Source: JADGQM01 sp964505935 (lineage in GTDB: Bacteria > Desulfobacterota > Syntrophobacteria > Syntrophobacterales > Syntrophobacteraceae). Taken from it: DNA of 64,000 nucleotides. The notes under the pieces were generated by a model. It was not told the origin of the DNA and did no database searches. It saw only the letters and a list, made by a program, of their open reading frames with translations. Shown here in pieces: positions 17,859-27,985 of the stretch. The stretch is taken from NCBI GenBank assembly GCA_964505935.1, contig CAZDKX010000001.1, forward strand, positions 19,251 to 83,250, written 5' to 3'. Made by a program: the position numbers and the translations under genes. Within the stretch, counting starts at the first letter, position 1; the number at the start of each line of letters is the position of its first letter.

Positions 17859-19157
17859 TTAACCGTGGCATAGGTGCTTTAGAAAACGCTTCAGCATCGC
17901 GGCATACGTCTCGTAAAAGAGCTTGGGCTCCATGCGAGTGGCGCAGACGGCATTCGTAAACGTGTAGTAGTCAAGGTCCTGGATGGTGATTTTGGGTCTC
18001 ATTTCCCGGTGTAACGGCGTCCCGGGCAACGGTGTCAGAATCGACGGCAAGGGCAGATCGATGGCATGCAACACCACAAAGCGCTCCAAAGCCTCAAAAT
18101 CGGCTTCGGTGTATTCCGGCGCCACGATGAAATCGCCGATGACCCGTATGCCCAGGTCCTTGATGATGCCGATAGCCTCGAGGTTGTCGGCGACCGAGCT
18201 TCTCTTGTTCAACCGCGCCAGTCCAGGGTCCGTGATCTCCTCGAAGCCGATGACGACCGCCGCCAGCCCGGCCTGTTTCCACAATTCAAACAAATCAGGA
18301 TGCCGGGTCACGGTCTCGGCCCGGACATCGGCGACAATCGCTTTTTTCAGGCCTGACTCAATAATCGCCTGGCCCAGGCAGCGGGCATGCTCCGGGTCAC
18401 CAAAGGTGTTGGCATCCACCAGGCGAACGACCGGGACTTCCCCGAGCAGCTTCATGTCGCGCAGGACCGCTGCCGGGCGGTGGGTAAGGTAGCGCCCACC
18501 GGTCAGCTTCGGGATGGAACAGAAAAGGCATCGGTGCGTACAGCCATGGGCCGAGGCGACAAAACCGACCTTTCCGCCGACTCCGCTCATCACATACTGG
18601 TCTCTATGCGCAGCGACGAGGTCGTAGCGAGGGGGACGATCGTCGGCAAGATCCTCATGGGAATAGGCCCGCTCGAGATACTTCAGAGTCCCGCCCGGAT
18701 TAGTCTTGGCGACCCCTGCGACCCCGGAGTTGACCGTCCGGTTGGCAATGGCGTCGATCAACTCCCTGAAGCTGCGCTTGCCCAGGCCCATGACAACGTA
18801 ATCGATGGCGGCGTGGTTGAAGAACGTCGGATCGCACGAGGCGTGATGCCCGCCCACCACGACCAGGGCTTCACTGTTGTGCTTGACCTCTGCTGCCAAG
18901 CGCAACACCGTGTTGGCTTCACAGGCAACACCGGTGAAGCCGACCAAGTCTGGTTCAAAATGCTCGAGGGTCTTTTCGAGAACATTCGGAGTCACTTTCA
19001 AGTCGGCGATGGCGACGGCATGCCCCTCGAGATTACCGGCAAGGACTTCGAGTGCCAGGGGCTCGCCCCTGAAGATCATCTTGATCGTGTCGATCCCGTA
19101 TTCCTCTTCGGGGATGCTTTTCCCGCAATTGGGAGGGTTCACCAGGAGAATCTTCAT
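17859..19157 (-). CDS. B12-binding radical SAM protein
   Basis: 432 residues from the ATG at 19155-19157 (a GTG four codons upstream is possible). The N-terminal domain starts KILLVNPPNCGKS and contains the ALVVVGGHHASCDPTFF block of cobalamin-binding domains. The SAM-cluster motif is CTHRCLFC (C206, C210, C213). It is transcribed with the KAS III gene, 11 bp apart. Such enzymes methylate or cyclise unactivated carbons; its chemistry is unknown. Confidence 0.85.
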   Translation of the reverse strand: MKILLVNPPNCGKSIPEEEYGIDTIKMIFRGEPLALEVLAGNLEGHAVAIADLKVTPNVLEKTLEHFEPDLVGFTGVACEANTVLRLAAEVKHNSEALVVVGGHHASCDPTFFNHAAIDYVVMGLGKRSFRELIDAIANRTVNSGVAGVAKTNPGGTLKYLERAYSHEDLADDRPPRYDLVAAHRDQYVMSGVGGKVGFVASAHGCTHRCLFCSIPKLTGGRYLTHRPAAVLRDMKLLGEVPVVRLVDANTFGDPEHARCLGQAIIESGLKKAIVADVRAETVTRHPDLFELWKQAGLAAVVIGFEEITDPGLARLNKRSSVADNLEAIGIIKDLGIRVIGDFIVAPEYTEADFEALERFVVLHAIDLPLPSILTPLPGTPLHREMRPKITIQDLDYYTFTNAVCATRMEPKLFYETYAAMLKRFLKHLCHG

Positions 19158-19571
19158 ACCTCTTCCCACGTCCGCATACTATTCATCCGGCAACGGCAAT
19201 TCCCCATGTCCAAGGGTTCAAAGCATCTTCGAGGATAGGCGGCACGATCTTCGGTCTCCCCCACAGGACCACGGCCATCAGCCCGCAGCATCTTCTTCTC
19301 TCGTAATCCCGAACCCGCGCGACCTGAGCACTCACCTCAGATCAACACCAAAAGCCAACGCAAGGTTGACTCGCAGAGGCTTTGCGGGTACGAATAGAAA
19401 CCCGACTGCCAAGCTACCACCAACTGGTTAATTAACACTTATATCGGCATTACCGGGATATTGCAAAATGAATTTAGTTCGTAGAAGCTCGCCCAGCCTG
19501 CCTGCCACAGGCGACAAGAGAGTAGCTTGCATGCGTTGCCGGCGACCGGACCATCATTTGAGGAAGCAGGC
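19158..19571 (+). other. Divergent intergenic region (414 bp)
   Basis: It separates the leftward radical SAM/KAS III pair from the rightward ABC exporter. The middle is A+T-rich compared with its surroundings (19426-19480, including GGTTAATTAACAC), which fits a promoter zone. I see no convincing gene, RNA or terminator in it. Confidence 0.5.
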
Positions 19572-20342
19572 ATGACGCATCAGGAGCCACCTCCCCGCAC
19601 GATCCTCATTTGCGCCGAGAGACTCACCAAGACGTATCCCCATTCGCGAACTCCCGCTCTCGTATCCTTCAGTTTGTCCATGGAAGCCGGGGAAATCGTG
19701 GGTCTGCTGGGACCCAACGGTGCGGGAAAGACCACGGCCATCTCCCTGTTGACCGGGCTTTTGGCCCCGGATTCCGGCAGCGTGCACATTTGCGGCGCCG
19801 ATCTTGCCAAACACCCCAGGAAAGCACGGCAATGCTTCGGGTTGGTTCCTCAGCACATCGCCTTGTATCCAAGCCTGACGGCTGCTGAAAACCTGTCGTA
19901 TTTTGCCAGAATGTATCAAATCAGCGGGCGCGAATTGAAGGAGCGCGTCCGTACCTGCCTGGAAATGGTGGGCCTCACCAACAGCGCTCATGGCCGAATT
20001 GACACGTTTTCTGGAGGCATGAAACGACGGGCCAATCTGGCCGTCGCCCTGCTGCATCAACCCCGTCTGCTTTTCCTGGACGAACCGACGGCGGGAGTCG
20101 ACCCTCAATCACGCAACATGATCTTGGATCGACTTTCTGAAATGAGCCGGTCCGGAATCAGCATGCTCTATAGCACGCACTATCTCGAAGAGGCCGAAAA
20201 GATCTGCACTCGCATCGCTGTTATCGACGAAGGCCGCACCATCGCTCGAGGCAGCCCCAGGCAACTGGCGGAAGCACATCCAGACTGCAAGGACCTCGGC
20301 CAGCTGTTTCTCCGGTTGACCGGAAAAGAGCTGCGGGATTGA
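19572..20342 (+). CDS. ABC-2 type transporter, ATP-binding subunit
   Basis: 256 residues from the ATG at 19572 with an AGGA site about nine bases upstream. Walker A is GPNGAGKTT, the signature is FSGGMKRR, Walker B is LLFLDEPTAG and the switch histidine is in STHYLEE. Together with the next gene it forms an exporter of the drug/lipid/polysaccharide class. Its place in the locus suggests export or translocation of the locus product. Confidence 0.93.
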   Translation: MTHQEPPPRTILICAERLTKTYPHSRTPALVSFSLSMEAGEIVGLLGPNGAGKTTAISLLTGLLAPDSGSVHICGADLAKHPRKARQCFGLVPQHIALYPSLTAAENLSYFARMYQISGRELKERVRTCLEMVGLTNSAHGRIDTFSGGMKRRANLAVALLHQPRLLFLDEPTAGVDPQSRNMILDRLSEMSRSGISMLYSTHYLEEAEKICTRIAVIDEGRTIARGSPRQLAEAHPDCKDLGQLFLRLTGKELRD

Positions 20343-20344
20343 GC

Positions 20345-21670
20345 ATGCAACCCCTCCTTGCCACCCTGTTCAAGGAATTGCGCCTGCTCTACCGCGACCG
20401 CGCCGGGCTGCTCGTTCTCTTTCTCATGCCCGCCGTGCTGGTCCTGGTGGTTTCGCTGGTCCAGGAAAATGTGCTGAAAGCAACGGGCGCCCCCCACCTG
20501 GACATCCTCTTCGTCGATCAGGATCGGCAGGCTTTCGGCAAGCTTATCCGGGAACAGCTGGAAACCCTTGACACCGTGACCCTGCTTACGTCACTGGGCG
20601 GGCAGGCGATCGGCGCCGACCAGGCCAGGGCCCTGGTCGACAAGGGCCGCTACCAGGTCTGTATGGTCGTTCCGGCAGGGATCACGGAAGCGGTTCGCGT
20701 CCGAGCGGTTGAACAAATCTCCGACGCCTTTTCTGGCCGATCCGGAGAGGATGCCGCCCCCCTGCCACGCGTGGCGGTCTATTTTGATCCCCTGGTTCAG
20801 GGCGCCTTTCGCTCTTCCCTCTTGAATGCTCTGAAGCAGATGCTCCTGGCCATGGAAATCGAAATAAAAGCCAGGACCCTGGCGGAATCCTTGTCGGCCC
20901 GGTTCGAACAGACGCTGAATGCCCTGGCCGGCGGGATACCGATGGACCTGGCGGCCATCCCCAAAATACAATTGCATCCGAGTTGGGGAAGGCGACGATT
21001 GATGGATGTCGCAGCCGCTCAAAGCGGATTGCGGAAATTGCCGACCTCGGTACAGCAAAACGTTTCAGCATGGTCGGTATTCGGCATCTTTTTCATCGTC
21101 CTGCCCCTGGGAGGAGCCATCATCCGGGAACGCAAGGACGGCACCCTCGCACGGCTGAGAACGCTGCCGGTTCCCTACCTCACCCTGCTGGCGGGAAAGC
21201 TGGGCGCCTACCTTATCGTCTGCTGGGTGCAATTCCTGTTCATCGTCCTGATGGGAAAAGTCGTTCTGCCGCTGCTGGGGACACCCGTGCTCAGCCTTGG
21301 CCCCGACACCGTTGCCTTACTCGTTACCGTGACGATGGTCGCTCTGGCTGCCTGCGGCTACGGCCTGATGCTCGGCACCCTCGCCCGCACCCGGGAGCAG
21401 GCAACCATGTTCGGGGCGGTTTCGGTGGTCTGCGCGGCTGCGCTCGGCGGCATCATGGTCCCGGTCTACGTCATGCCGCCGGTGATGCAGACCATCAGCC
21501 TGTTCTCGCCTCTGGCCTGGGGACTCAATGCCCTGGTGGAGATTGCGGTGCGCGAGGGCACTCTGGGTTCAGTCCGGCACGAACTGCTCTGCCTGACCGG
21601 TTTTTTTGGGGTGACCATGGCCATCGCCTGGACCCGCTTCGGCCGGTTCGACCGCCAGGTGGAAACGTAG
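20345..21670 (+). CDS. ABC-2 type transporter, permease subunit
   Basis: About 441 residues: one N-terminal membrane segment (LLVLFLMPAVLVLVVSLV), a ~200-residue periplasmic loop, and five to six membrane segments in the C-terminal half. This is the standard layout of long ABC-2 permeases (YhgE/YbhR type). The ATG at 20345 follows the ATPase stop by two bases; a TTG at 20339 overlapping that stop could also start it. It converges on the lipase-like gene at 21716. Confidence 0.88.
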   Translation: MQPLLATLFKELRLLYRDRAGLLVLFLMPAVLVLVVSLVQENVLKATGAPHLDILFVDQDRQAFGKLIREQLETLDTVTLLTSLGGQAIGADQARALVDKGRYQVCMVVPAGITEAVRVRAVEQISDAFSGRSGEDAAPLPRVAVYFDPLVQGAFRSSLLNALKQMLLAMEIEIKARTLAESLSARFEQTLNALAGGIPMDLAAIPKIQLHPSWGRRRLMDVAAAQSGLRKLPTSVQQNVSAWSVFGIFFIVLPLGGAIIRERKDGTLARLRTLPVPYLTLLAGKLGAYLIVCWVQFLFIVLMGKVVLPLLGTPVLSLGPDTVALLVTVTMVALAACGYGLMLGTLARTREQATMFGAVSVVCAAALGGIMVPVYVMPPVMQTISLFSPLAWGLNALVEIAVREGTLGSVRHELLCLTGFFGVTMAIAWTRFGRFDRQVET

Positions 21671-21715
21671 AGCTGGTAGGCTTGTTTCTCGGAAGATCGG
21701 TGATGGAGGCAGGTG

Positions 21716-22993
21716 TTATCGGCGGCTTTCGGCCGTCAGAAGGTCCCTGATCTGCAGCAGCACCTGCTTGTTAAAGAGAATGGAGCCGTGGTCCTCGTCG
21801 TAGCCGAAAATCCGTTCAGCTTCTCCCTGCGCCCGCCAGTCCAGTTCGCTTGAAAGCTCCACCGTGCCGTCATTATTGGCCAAAAACAAGCTGCAGTCCC
21901 CCTTGTAGCTGAACAGGAGATAATGGTGAAGTGAAGGGGGAAATTTTCGCTTGTACAGGGTTTGGATAAATTCGCTGTCGGGGACCATGTCGTACCAGCT
22001 GGGAATGGCCGAGGGGGCTCTTTCCACCCCCTTTGCGGTCAGCTTGTGGCCGTTCCAGGGGGTGGATATGGAGATGAAGCTTTTGATGAAAGTCTGACGG
22101 CTGTCATGGACATTCTGAAGGATGAAGGACCGCGCGACCAGGCCTCCCATGCTTTGAGCGACGACATGCATCTCCTTGAAGCCGTAGCGTTCATGCAGGA
22201 CCATCACGATGCTGTTCAGTGCTTTCCCGAGTTTATTGAGGGACAGACCGGAGGGATAATAGTAAAACCATGGCTGGAAGCGTTTCCGGTCAAGATGCTC
22301 GACGGTTTCCTTCCAACCCAGGGGGGTCCCCACGGCGCCGTGAATGAACAACACCGGGATCTTTTTCCGGTCGTATGGTTCCTGGAAAAGCACGCAGAAC
22401 CCTATTTCCCGGATAAAGGCCAATGGCTCCCAATATCCTTTGACTCCGCAGTCATGGTCGAGGAGGGGACTGTCAAAGGAGACGACCTGTCCGATTTTTA
22501 CAAACGACTTGCTCAGGGTATCCTGGGAAAGCACGATCTTGCCGACAGCCGCGTTATAATCGATCGATTTTTTCTCAAACGAAATATCCATCGTCGTGAG
22601 CGACGTTGGGGTAGATGGCGTAATGCTGAATCTGGTGGGGGCTCCGTACACCCCGAACGGCTCGTCTCTATCGTATGCCAGATTTCCGTTGAGGTCTTCA
22701 AAGGCGATCAGATAATAGCTGCCGAGTCCAATTTCGATGGCGTATTTCCATTCACCGGGGGCCAAGATGATAGCTTTGGCGATCCTTCGGCCCTGGGCGG
22801 CATCTTCAATCGCCAGTACCAATAGATTTTTGTCAGGGTTGGGTCGCTCCAAGATACTCCCGGCCACGATTTTGACCTGCTCGAGTTCCTTTACCTCCTT
22901 GGAAAGGCGGAGAAAGGTGCAGCCATTGACGCAAACGGCCACGATACAAAGGAATGCCATGAACACATACCGATATTGACCTGTGCCGGTCAT
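21716..22993 (-). CDS. Alpha/beta-hydrolase lipoprotein (lipase-like)
   Basis: 425 residues with a lipoprotein signal (hydrophobic core then VCVNGC, Cys near residue 25). An N-terminal beta-rich domain of unknown type (residues 30-200) is followed by an alpha/beta-hydrolase domain: oxyanion region VLFIHGAVGTPLGW, nucleophile elbow AQSMGG (A-x-S-x-G rather than G-x-S-x-G) and a late DEDHGSILF histidine. Its start overlaps the deacetylase stop (ATGA) and has GAGG upstream. A surface or periplasmic esterase acting on the exported lipid is plausible. Confidence 0.82.
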   Translation of the reverse strand: MTGTGQYRYVFMAFLCIVAVCVNGCTFLRLSKEVKELEQVKIVAGSILERPNPDKNLLVLAIEDAAQGRRIAKAIILAPGEWKYAIEIGLGSYYLIAFEDLNGNLAYDRDEPFGVYGAPTRFSITPSTPTSLTTMDISFEKKSIDYNAAVGKIVLSQDTLSKSFVKIGQVVSFDSPLLDHDCGVKGYWEPLAFIREIGFCVLFQEPYDRKKIPVLFIHGAVGTPLGWKETVEHLDRKRFQPWFYYYPSGLSLNKLGKALNSIVMVLHERYGFKEMHVVAQSMGGLVARSFILQNVHDSRQTFIKSFISISTPWNGHKLTAKGVERAPSAIPSWYDMVPDSEFIQTLYKRKFPPSLHHYLLFSYKGDCSLFLANNDGTVELSSELDWRAQGEAERIFGYDEDHGSILFNKQVLLQIRDLLTAESRR

Positions 22994-23913
22994 CGTGTCA
23001 CCTCCTTGTGCATGTCAGGACCCGTAGTGAAACGATGTTCACCGTTCGGATCGCGATGAATTTCCTCGTGACCCCCAGTAGCGATCATCACCGGCCGCCC
23101 GATCAAATCCGCAAGCGGGAGGATTTCCAGACCTTTCTCCGGGATTCCCTTCAAAATAAGCTCCACCTCGCCGGCCCAGCGGTAAAATAGAGAAGGCTGG
23201 GCCAAGTTGTCGTGCAGGAGCAAAATGTCATTGGCCCGCACCCGTTTCAAGATTCTTTGCGACAGCTTATTTATCCGCCGATTTCCGCCATCCCAGGCCC
23301 GGCAGCTGAAATTAACCACGAACATCCCTTGCTTTTGCATGACCCGACGCAATTGCGGGGACGTGATGCCCATGGGCGGCCGGTAGGCCAGGGTGACGAT
23401 ACCGAGGTCCGCCAGGGCCCGCTGGGTGGCCTCAATTTCGTGCTCCATCGTGCGACCGGTGCGAAAGGCGCTCAGCATGTCGTGATGAAAAGAATGATTG
23501 GCCAGGCTATGCCCTTGGGCAATGATTGCTCTGGTCAGTTGAGGATAGCGGACGACCCGGTGCCCGGTCACAAAGAACGTTGCGGTAATCCGATACTGTT
23601 TTAAAAGCCTCAGCAGTTCCGGTGTGGTCAGCGGATCGGGGCCGTCGTCGAAAGTAAGGGCGACGGCCTTTCGGTCGCATGTTCCGCGGCTGATCACCGG
23701 CAGAAAAAAGCTGGAAGACGGGAGGAACGGGGCAACCGTGCACAGCACCATGAACACCCCCAGCGGGATCACCGCCAGGCGGAGATCCACCCATGCCATG
23801 AGAGCGGCCGCAAGCAGGGCAACATATCCGGAGCACCCCACCGGCATCTGCGGCAGGTATTTCGCCAAAGCGTTGCTGATGCAACACAGCATGTTCTCTT
23901 CGCTACCAGGCAT
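22990..23913 (-). CDS. Membrane-anchored polysaccharide deacetylase (NodB-type)
   Basis: About 307 residues. Two hydrophobic stretches near residues 22-65 precede a NodB domain with motif 1 TFDDGPDP and motif 2 HSLANHSFHHD, which carry the metal-binding Asp and His residues. Family members remove N-acetyl groups from sugars; some act on lipid-linked sugars. The start ATG forms TGATG with the MMPL stop. With the GT2 and GT25 genes it suggests that the product carries a (deacetylated) amino sugar, which is an inference. Confidence 0.85.
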   Translation of the reverse strand: MPGSEENMLCCISNALAKYLPQMPVGCSGYVALLAAALMAWVDLRLAVIPLGVFMVLCTVAPFLPSSSFFLPVISRGTCDRKAVALTFDDGPDPLTTPELLRLLKQYRITATFFVTGHRVVRYPQLTRAIIAQGHSLANHSFHHDMLSAFRTGRTMEHEIEATQRALADLGIVTLAYRPPMGITSPQLRRVMQKQGMFVVNFSCRAWDGGNRRINKLSQRILKRVRANDILLLHDNLAQPSLFYRWAGEVELILKGIPEKGLEILPLADLIGRPVMIATGGHEEIHRDPNGEHRFTTGPDMHKEVTR

Positions 23914-26900
23914 CACGCTTTCCTGGCAACCAACCAGACGAGCTCTTCATTGCGCCCGGAGGCGAGCGCATGTTCCACCTGAAACCCCGCCTCCCCGACC
24001 ATCCTCTCCAACTGGAGTACAGGCCGATAATAAGCAGGAGTTCGGGACCACCGCAGCACCAGGTTCTGGAACCACCACGACCAGGGCAGGCGCCGCTTCG
24101 GCAACAACGAGGCCCGGATAATCAACCTCCCCCCATCTCTCGTCCGGTTCCGTAAGCGATCGAGTGTTTCCGTGAAATCCTCGTCAGTCAGGAAATGAAC
24201 CATGTCGATCATCATCGTCAAGTCCACATGATCGCCGTCCTGGGGGATCGCCGGAGCCCGGCCCTGGACAACAAGGCCGCTCTCGCCTACCGCCATGGCG
24301 GCGACCCTGACCCGTTCCAACGACGGTTCAATCCCGTACAGGCGCGCCCCTGGAAACTTTTCCAGAAGCCAGCAGGCGGGCACGCCGTAACCTGTACCGA
24401 TGTCTCGCATCGCCTTGACGCCGTCGGCAGACCGGAACATCTGCTCCATTTCAGGGAACATCGGATCCAGGCGCATCTTGAACCGGGCAAAGAACCTGGG
24501 ATAGGCCTCCATGTATCGGTATCGGTTCAATACCCGCTCCTCAATAGTGCTGCCGCTGATGACCCGTTCCTGCCGATGCTTTTGGATATGCCCCAGCACG
24601 GGCGGCAGGATGAAGAACGCCCCGATCATCGAATATCCGATGCCCAGAAACGCGGTGATGCCGGTGCTTTGAAGGACAGAATGATCGGCCCCCCACATGG
24701 CCCCGAAGCCGAACAGGGTGGTTACCGCAGAAAGCAGGATGGCCATTCGGATCTGGCTGAAGGAGGGATGCTCCAGGGCGCCGTAGCGCTGAAAGGACCG
24801 CACGTAAAAGATCGAGTAGTCGATCCCGAGCCCAAAGACGATGATCGAGAGCATCAAGCCGGGGATGTCCAACGGCCGTCCCATGATGTTCAACGTACCA
24901 AGGGTGCCGATCATCGCAAAAATCGAAGGCAGCATGCACGCCAACGTGAGTGACCAATCCAGCAGAAAGAAAGCAACGAGACCAACAGAGCAGATGACAT
25001 TGATCAGGAAAAATCTGGCGGCGGTGCTGAACAGAAGCTCCCCAATGCTTTTGGAAAAGAATAGGGGATCGAACACCTTGGCGGAGGATCGGTACCCTTC
25101 GTAAAACCGCCTGGCATCATAACTCGGCCCGGTGGTCAAGGTGGACACCAGGATCCATTTTGACCCATCCGACTTCCTGGAAATTCCCAGGAAGCCGGGA
25201 AACTGCTCGAGGAGTCGAACATTTTCGGCGGGCGCGGATGTTTCGCTCAACAGGTCATAAAAGGCGTCGAAGGCATCGTCCGCAAATCCCATCGAACTGG
25301 CCGGGTTCACGATGGTACGTTTCAGCCCTTCAATGCGTTCAGGGCTCCAGAACCCTCGCCAGGCGTCGAAATTTTTCTGCCGGAGTTCCGCTCCCGGAAC
25401 GATCATGGAGGGCGTAAAACCTGCTGATAACACTCCCGAGCGCAGGTCCGCATTGATCTTTTCGGTAAGGACATCACCCTGATGCTGGAGTTCCTCGAGC
25501 GATGGCCCCTCCGCCAGCAGGTAGACTTTGTCAAACAGGCCGCCCCATACGTCGGTGAGCAGTTTTTCCGCGGCGATGGTTTCGGTCCCGACGGTGTTCA
25601 TGGCCTGCAAGCTCACATTGAAAACCGGCTTGGCGAAAAAAGCCATAGCGACTGCAAAAGCGGTCGCGCTCCACAGCCCTTTCCTACCCGTACCGCCGAG
25701 TACATCCGCGACCTTTTGCAGGTGAAGCGAACGTTCGCCGCCCGGCGGCAACACCGGAAAGATCCTTTGGAAAACCACATGAACGATGAGAAAGCACAAG
25801 CCCAGGCCCGTCATCGTGAACTGCCCCAATTGGACAAACACCGGAAACTCGCTGAAACACAGCACGCCAAAGGCGGCAACGGTGGTCAGCACCGCCAGCA
25901 GGCTCATGTCCCATACCTCGTGGGACGCGGCTTTTCCATACGTAGGGTGGGGCCGGTCCAGGAAGAGGAGATAGGCGATCCCCTGATCGACGGTAAAAGA
26001 GATGATCGCCCCCCCGAAACCGAGAACCAGAATCGATATGGACTGGTGAAAAAGGGAAAAGATGAAATACGCGAGCATGGTTCCGGCCATCGCGGGCAAC
26101 AGGGAGAAAAGCCCGATCAAGGGTCGACAGAACGAGAAAAAGAGCAGGACGGCAATGGCAACGGTGGACAACGCTACGGCGAAGCCGATGTCTTTCTTGA
26201 TGATCCGCTGATTATCCAAGGCGGCCCGATAGGCCCCGGCCGAGGTCAGCGTGACCGCCTGGCCCGACTGGCCATAGGCTTGGTTGACCTCATCCGCAAT
26301 CCGGTTCATGCGCTCCATGATCAAATCGGCAAATTCGGTTGCCGTGCTCGATGCCATTGGGCTGGCAATGACCAGCAGGTGCCGGCTGTCGGCTGACAAC
26401 AGGTTTCCCCGGTAGATGCGGGCGCCGGTGGTGGGAAGCAGGTGCGACAACCGCCTTAAAACCAGCCCGCTCAGGTTCAGAGGGTCTCTCGAAATCATGG
26501 CTTGCCGGCCGATACTTTCGAAGCCGAGCAAACCTGAATGAATCTGTTCCAATCGCCTCTGAACTGCCTCCGGTCCCAGCAGCGGCAGCACCTGGTCCTG
26601 CAACTCCTCGGCTGAAAAGAGAACCGGCAGATGTGCCGACAGGTGGTCGAGCATGTCCGGCATGAGCGCCTGAGCGTCTTCCATGCCGACACTCTTAAAC
26701 AATCCGCTCTCCTTCAACCGGGCTGCGACCAGCTCGCCGCAGGCGATCAGGGTGTCCAGGTCGGCCTTTTTCAGGGAGACGTCGACCACGACCTGGTTTT
26801 GCATGGGATGATGCAACAATAGATAGGTGGCATCAGCGATGACAGGATCCGTTTGGGGAAGTGCGCCGATGATATCGGTATCGACTTCGAGTCGGTACAG

Positions 26901-26975
26901 ACCCCAGCCGAACAGACCGACCGTGACCAGGAGCGTCAGCACCAGGAAGCGCCAGTTTAAAGGCAACCATTTCAT
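23913..26975 (-). CDS. MMPL/RND-family lipid exporter fused to a SAM methyltransferase
   Basis: 1020 residues. Residues 1-800 show the two-fold RND layout: a membrane segment, a large periplasmic domain, then a helix bundle, repeated (for example SVGLVAFFLLDWSLTLACML and the FGLGIDYSIF motif). From about residue 835 a class I methyltransferase follows, with motif I DIGTGYGVPA near 858 and DLTMMIDMVHFL. MMPL exporters and separate methyltransferases are both usual in aryl-polyene loci; a single chain is unusual. The gene overlaps the deacetylase start. The cytoplasmic methyltransferase could modify cargo before export. Confidence 0.85.
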   Translation of the reverse strand: MKWLPLNWRFLVLTLLVTVGLFGWGLYRLEVDTDIIGALPQTDPVIADATYLLLHHPMQNQVVVDVSLKKADLDTLIACGELVAARLKESGLFKSVGMEDAQALMPDMLDHLSAHLPVLFSAEELQDQVLPLLGPEAVQRRLEQIHSGLLGFESIGRQAMISRDPLNLSGLVLRRLSHLLPTTGARIYRGNLLSADSRHLLVIASPMASSTATEFADLIMERMNRIADEVNQAYGQSGQAVTLTSAGAYRAALDNQRIIKKDIGFAVALSTVAIAVLLFFSFCRPLIGLFSLLPAMAGTMLAYFIFSLFHQSISILVLGFGGAIISFTVDQGIAYLLFLDRPHPTYGKAASHEVWDMSLLAVLTTVAAFGVLCFSEFPVFVQLGQFTMTGLGLCFLIVHVVFQRIFPVLPPGGERSLHLQKVADVLGGTGRKGLWSATAFAVAMAFFAKPVFNVSLQAMNTVGTETIAAEKLLTDVWGGLFDKVYLLAEGPSLEELQHQGDVLTEKINADLRSGVLSAGFTPSMIVPGAELRQKNFDAWRGFWSPERIEGLKRTIVNPASSMGFADDAFDAFYDLLSETSAPAENVRLLEQFPGFLGISRKSDGSKWILVSTLTTGPSYDARRFYEGYRSSAKVFDPLFFSKSIGELLFSTAARFFLINVICSVGLVAFFLLDWSLTLACMLPSIFAMIGTLGTLNIMGRPLDIPGLMLSIIVFGLGIDYSIFYVRSFQRYGALEHPSFSQIRMAILLSAVTTLFGFGAMWGADHSVLQSTGITAFLGIGYSMIGAFFILPPVLGHIQKHRQERVISGSTIEERVLNRYRYMEAYPRFFARFKMRLDPMFPEMEQMFRSADGVKAMRDIGTGYGVPACWLLEKFPGARLYGIEPSLERVRVAAMAVGESGLVVQGRAPAIPQDGDHVDLTMMIDMVHFLTDEDFTETLDRLRNRTRDGGRLIIRASLLPKRRLPWSWWFQNLVLRWSRTPAYYRPVLQLERMVGEAGFQVEHALASGRNEELVWLVARKA

Positions 26976-26994
26976 AACGGGGAATGACTTTCCG

Positions 26995-27726
26995 TCAATT
27001 GCCGGGAAGCAGCATCAGCAGCATCAATAACACCATGACCAGCAAGACGTGAGCCCCTATCACCATCCACTTGTGCCGGTGATAGAATTCATCCATCTTC
27101 TGGATTCTTAGAAGCCCTCCGCAGAACCTCCGCCATCGGTCCATTCTCAGGAGGCGCATGTTGTCCGTGCGGGCGTTGCTCTGAAACGCGAACGACGGGT
27201 AGGCCGCGAAATACTCCTCGGCCAGGCCGCTCAGCAGCACATCGTAGGGCACCTGCCGCCAGGGCAGGGTGAGTAGGGTTTCGGCAAAACCGCGTTGAAC
27301 CACATAGGCGTGGCAAAGGCTGCGGTAGCGCACCTTCAGCACGGAAGCGTTGGCAGTTCTTTGGCTGCCGGATGTCAGGCATCCGAAAAAAAGCATCTTC
27401 CAATCGCCATGGGTGGACAGAAAATGGACGCAATCCGCCAGCACCCTGGCGCTGAATCGGTCAAAAATGATATCGTCCTCGAAGATGAGCATGGTCCGGG
27501 CATCCGCCCGGGTCCCCCTGCGGAGGCATTCCAGGTGCGACTCATAGATCCCTTGCTCATTGTCAACAGGATGTTTCTTCACGATGACAAATTCGACCCG
27601 GTCCGCCAAGCCGACGGCGCGGAACTGCCTTCGCGCCTCCTGCCGGCGGTCTTCTCGTTCATCCACCGAAATGCAATAGGTCTTGTCAAAAAAGGCCCAG
27701 AGGGCAGATGACGATGAAGCTTCCAT
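26995..27726 (-). CDS. Family 25 glycosyltransferase (LPS-type)
   Basis: About 243 residues. The opening FFDKTYCISVDEREDRR, GIYESHLECLRRG and the acidic metal motif FEDDIIFD are typical of GT25 enzymes that decorate LPS or other glycans. A C-terminal hydrophobic helix (LLVMVLLMLLMLL) anchors it to the membrane, which is not usual for the family. It begins the leftward exporter operon, 20 bp before the MMPL gene. I use the ATG at 27724-27726 with GGGA upstream; a GTG four codons earlier is possible. Confidence 0.8.
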   Translation of the reverse strand: MEASSSSALWAFFDKTYCISVDEREDRRQEARRQFRAVGLADRVEFVIVKKHPVDNEQGIYESHLECLRRGTRADARTMLIFEDDIIFDRFSARVLADCVHFLSTHGDWKMLFFGCLTSGSQRTANASVLKVRYRSLCHAYVVQRGFAETLLTLPWRQVPYDVLLSGLAEEYFAAYPSFAFQSNARTDNMRLLRMDRWRRFCGGLLRIQKMDEFYHRHKWMVIGAHVLLVMVLLMLLMLLPGN

Positions 27727-27985
27727 TGTCTGTCCCACAGCGAACCCATCCCTGTTCAGTTTGCCACCAAGTCAGGAAAGGTGAGTTCCGGGTCGATGGC
27801 CCGGAGTCAACTCCTGAACCTTTGCCTGCCCTCGGTGTCGGAAAACGCATTGGCTTCGCGCCGGAATTGCTGTATAGCATATTATCAAGGCGCATGGCAC
27901 AGGAATGCGGGCCGGGCAAGGCCGCTTTGATCACAACGATTCAGATTATCATCGAAAGCCGGGCGCTGGAAATGAATAGTGCAAG

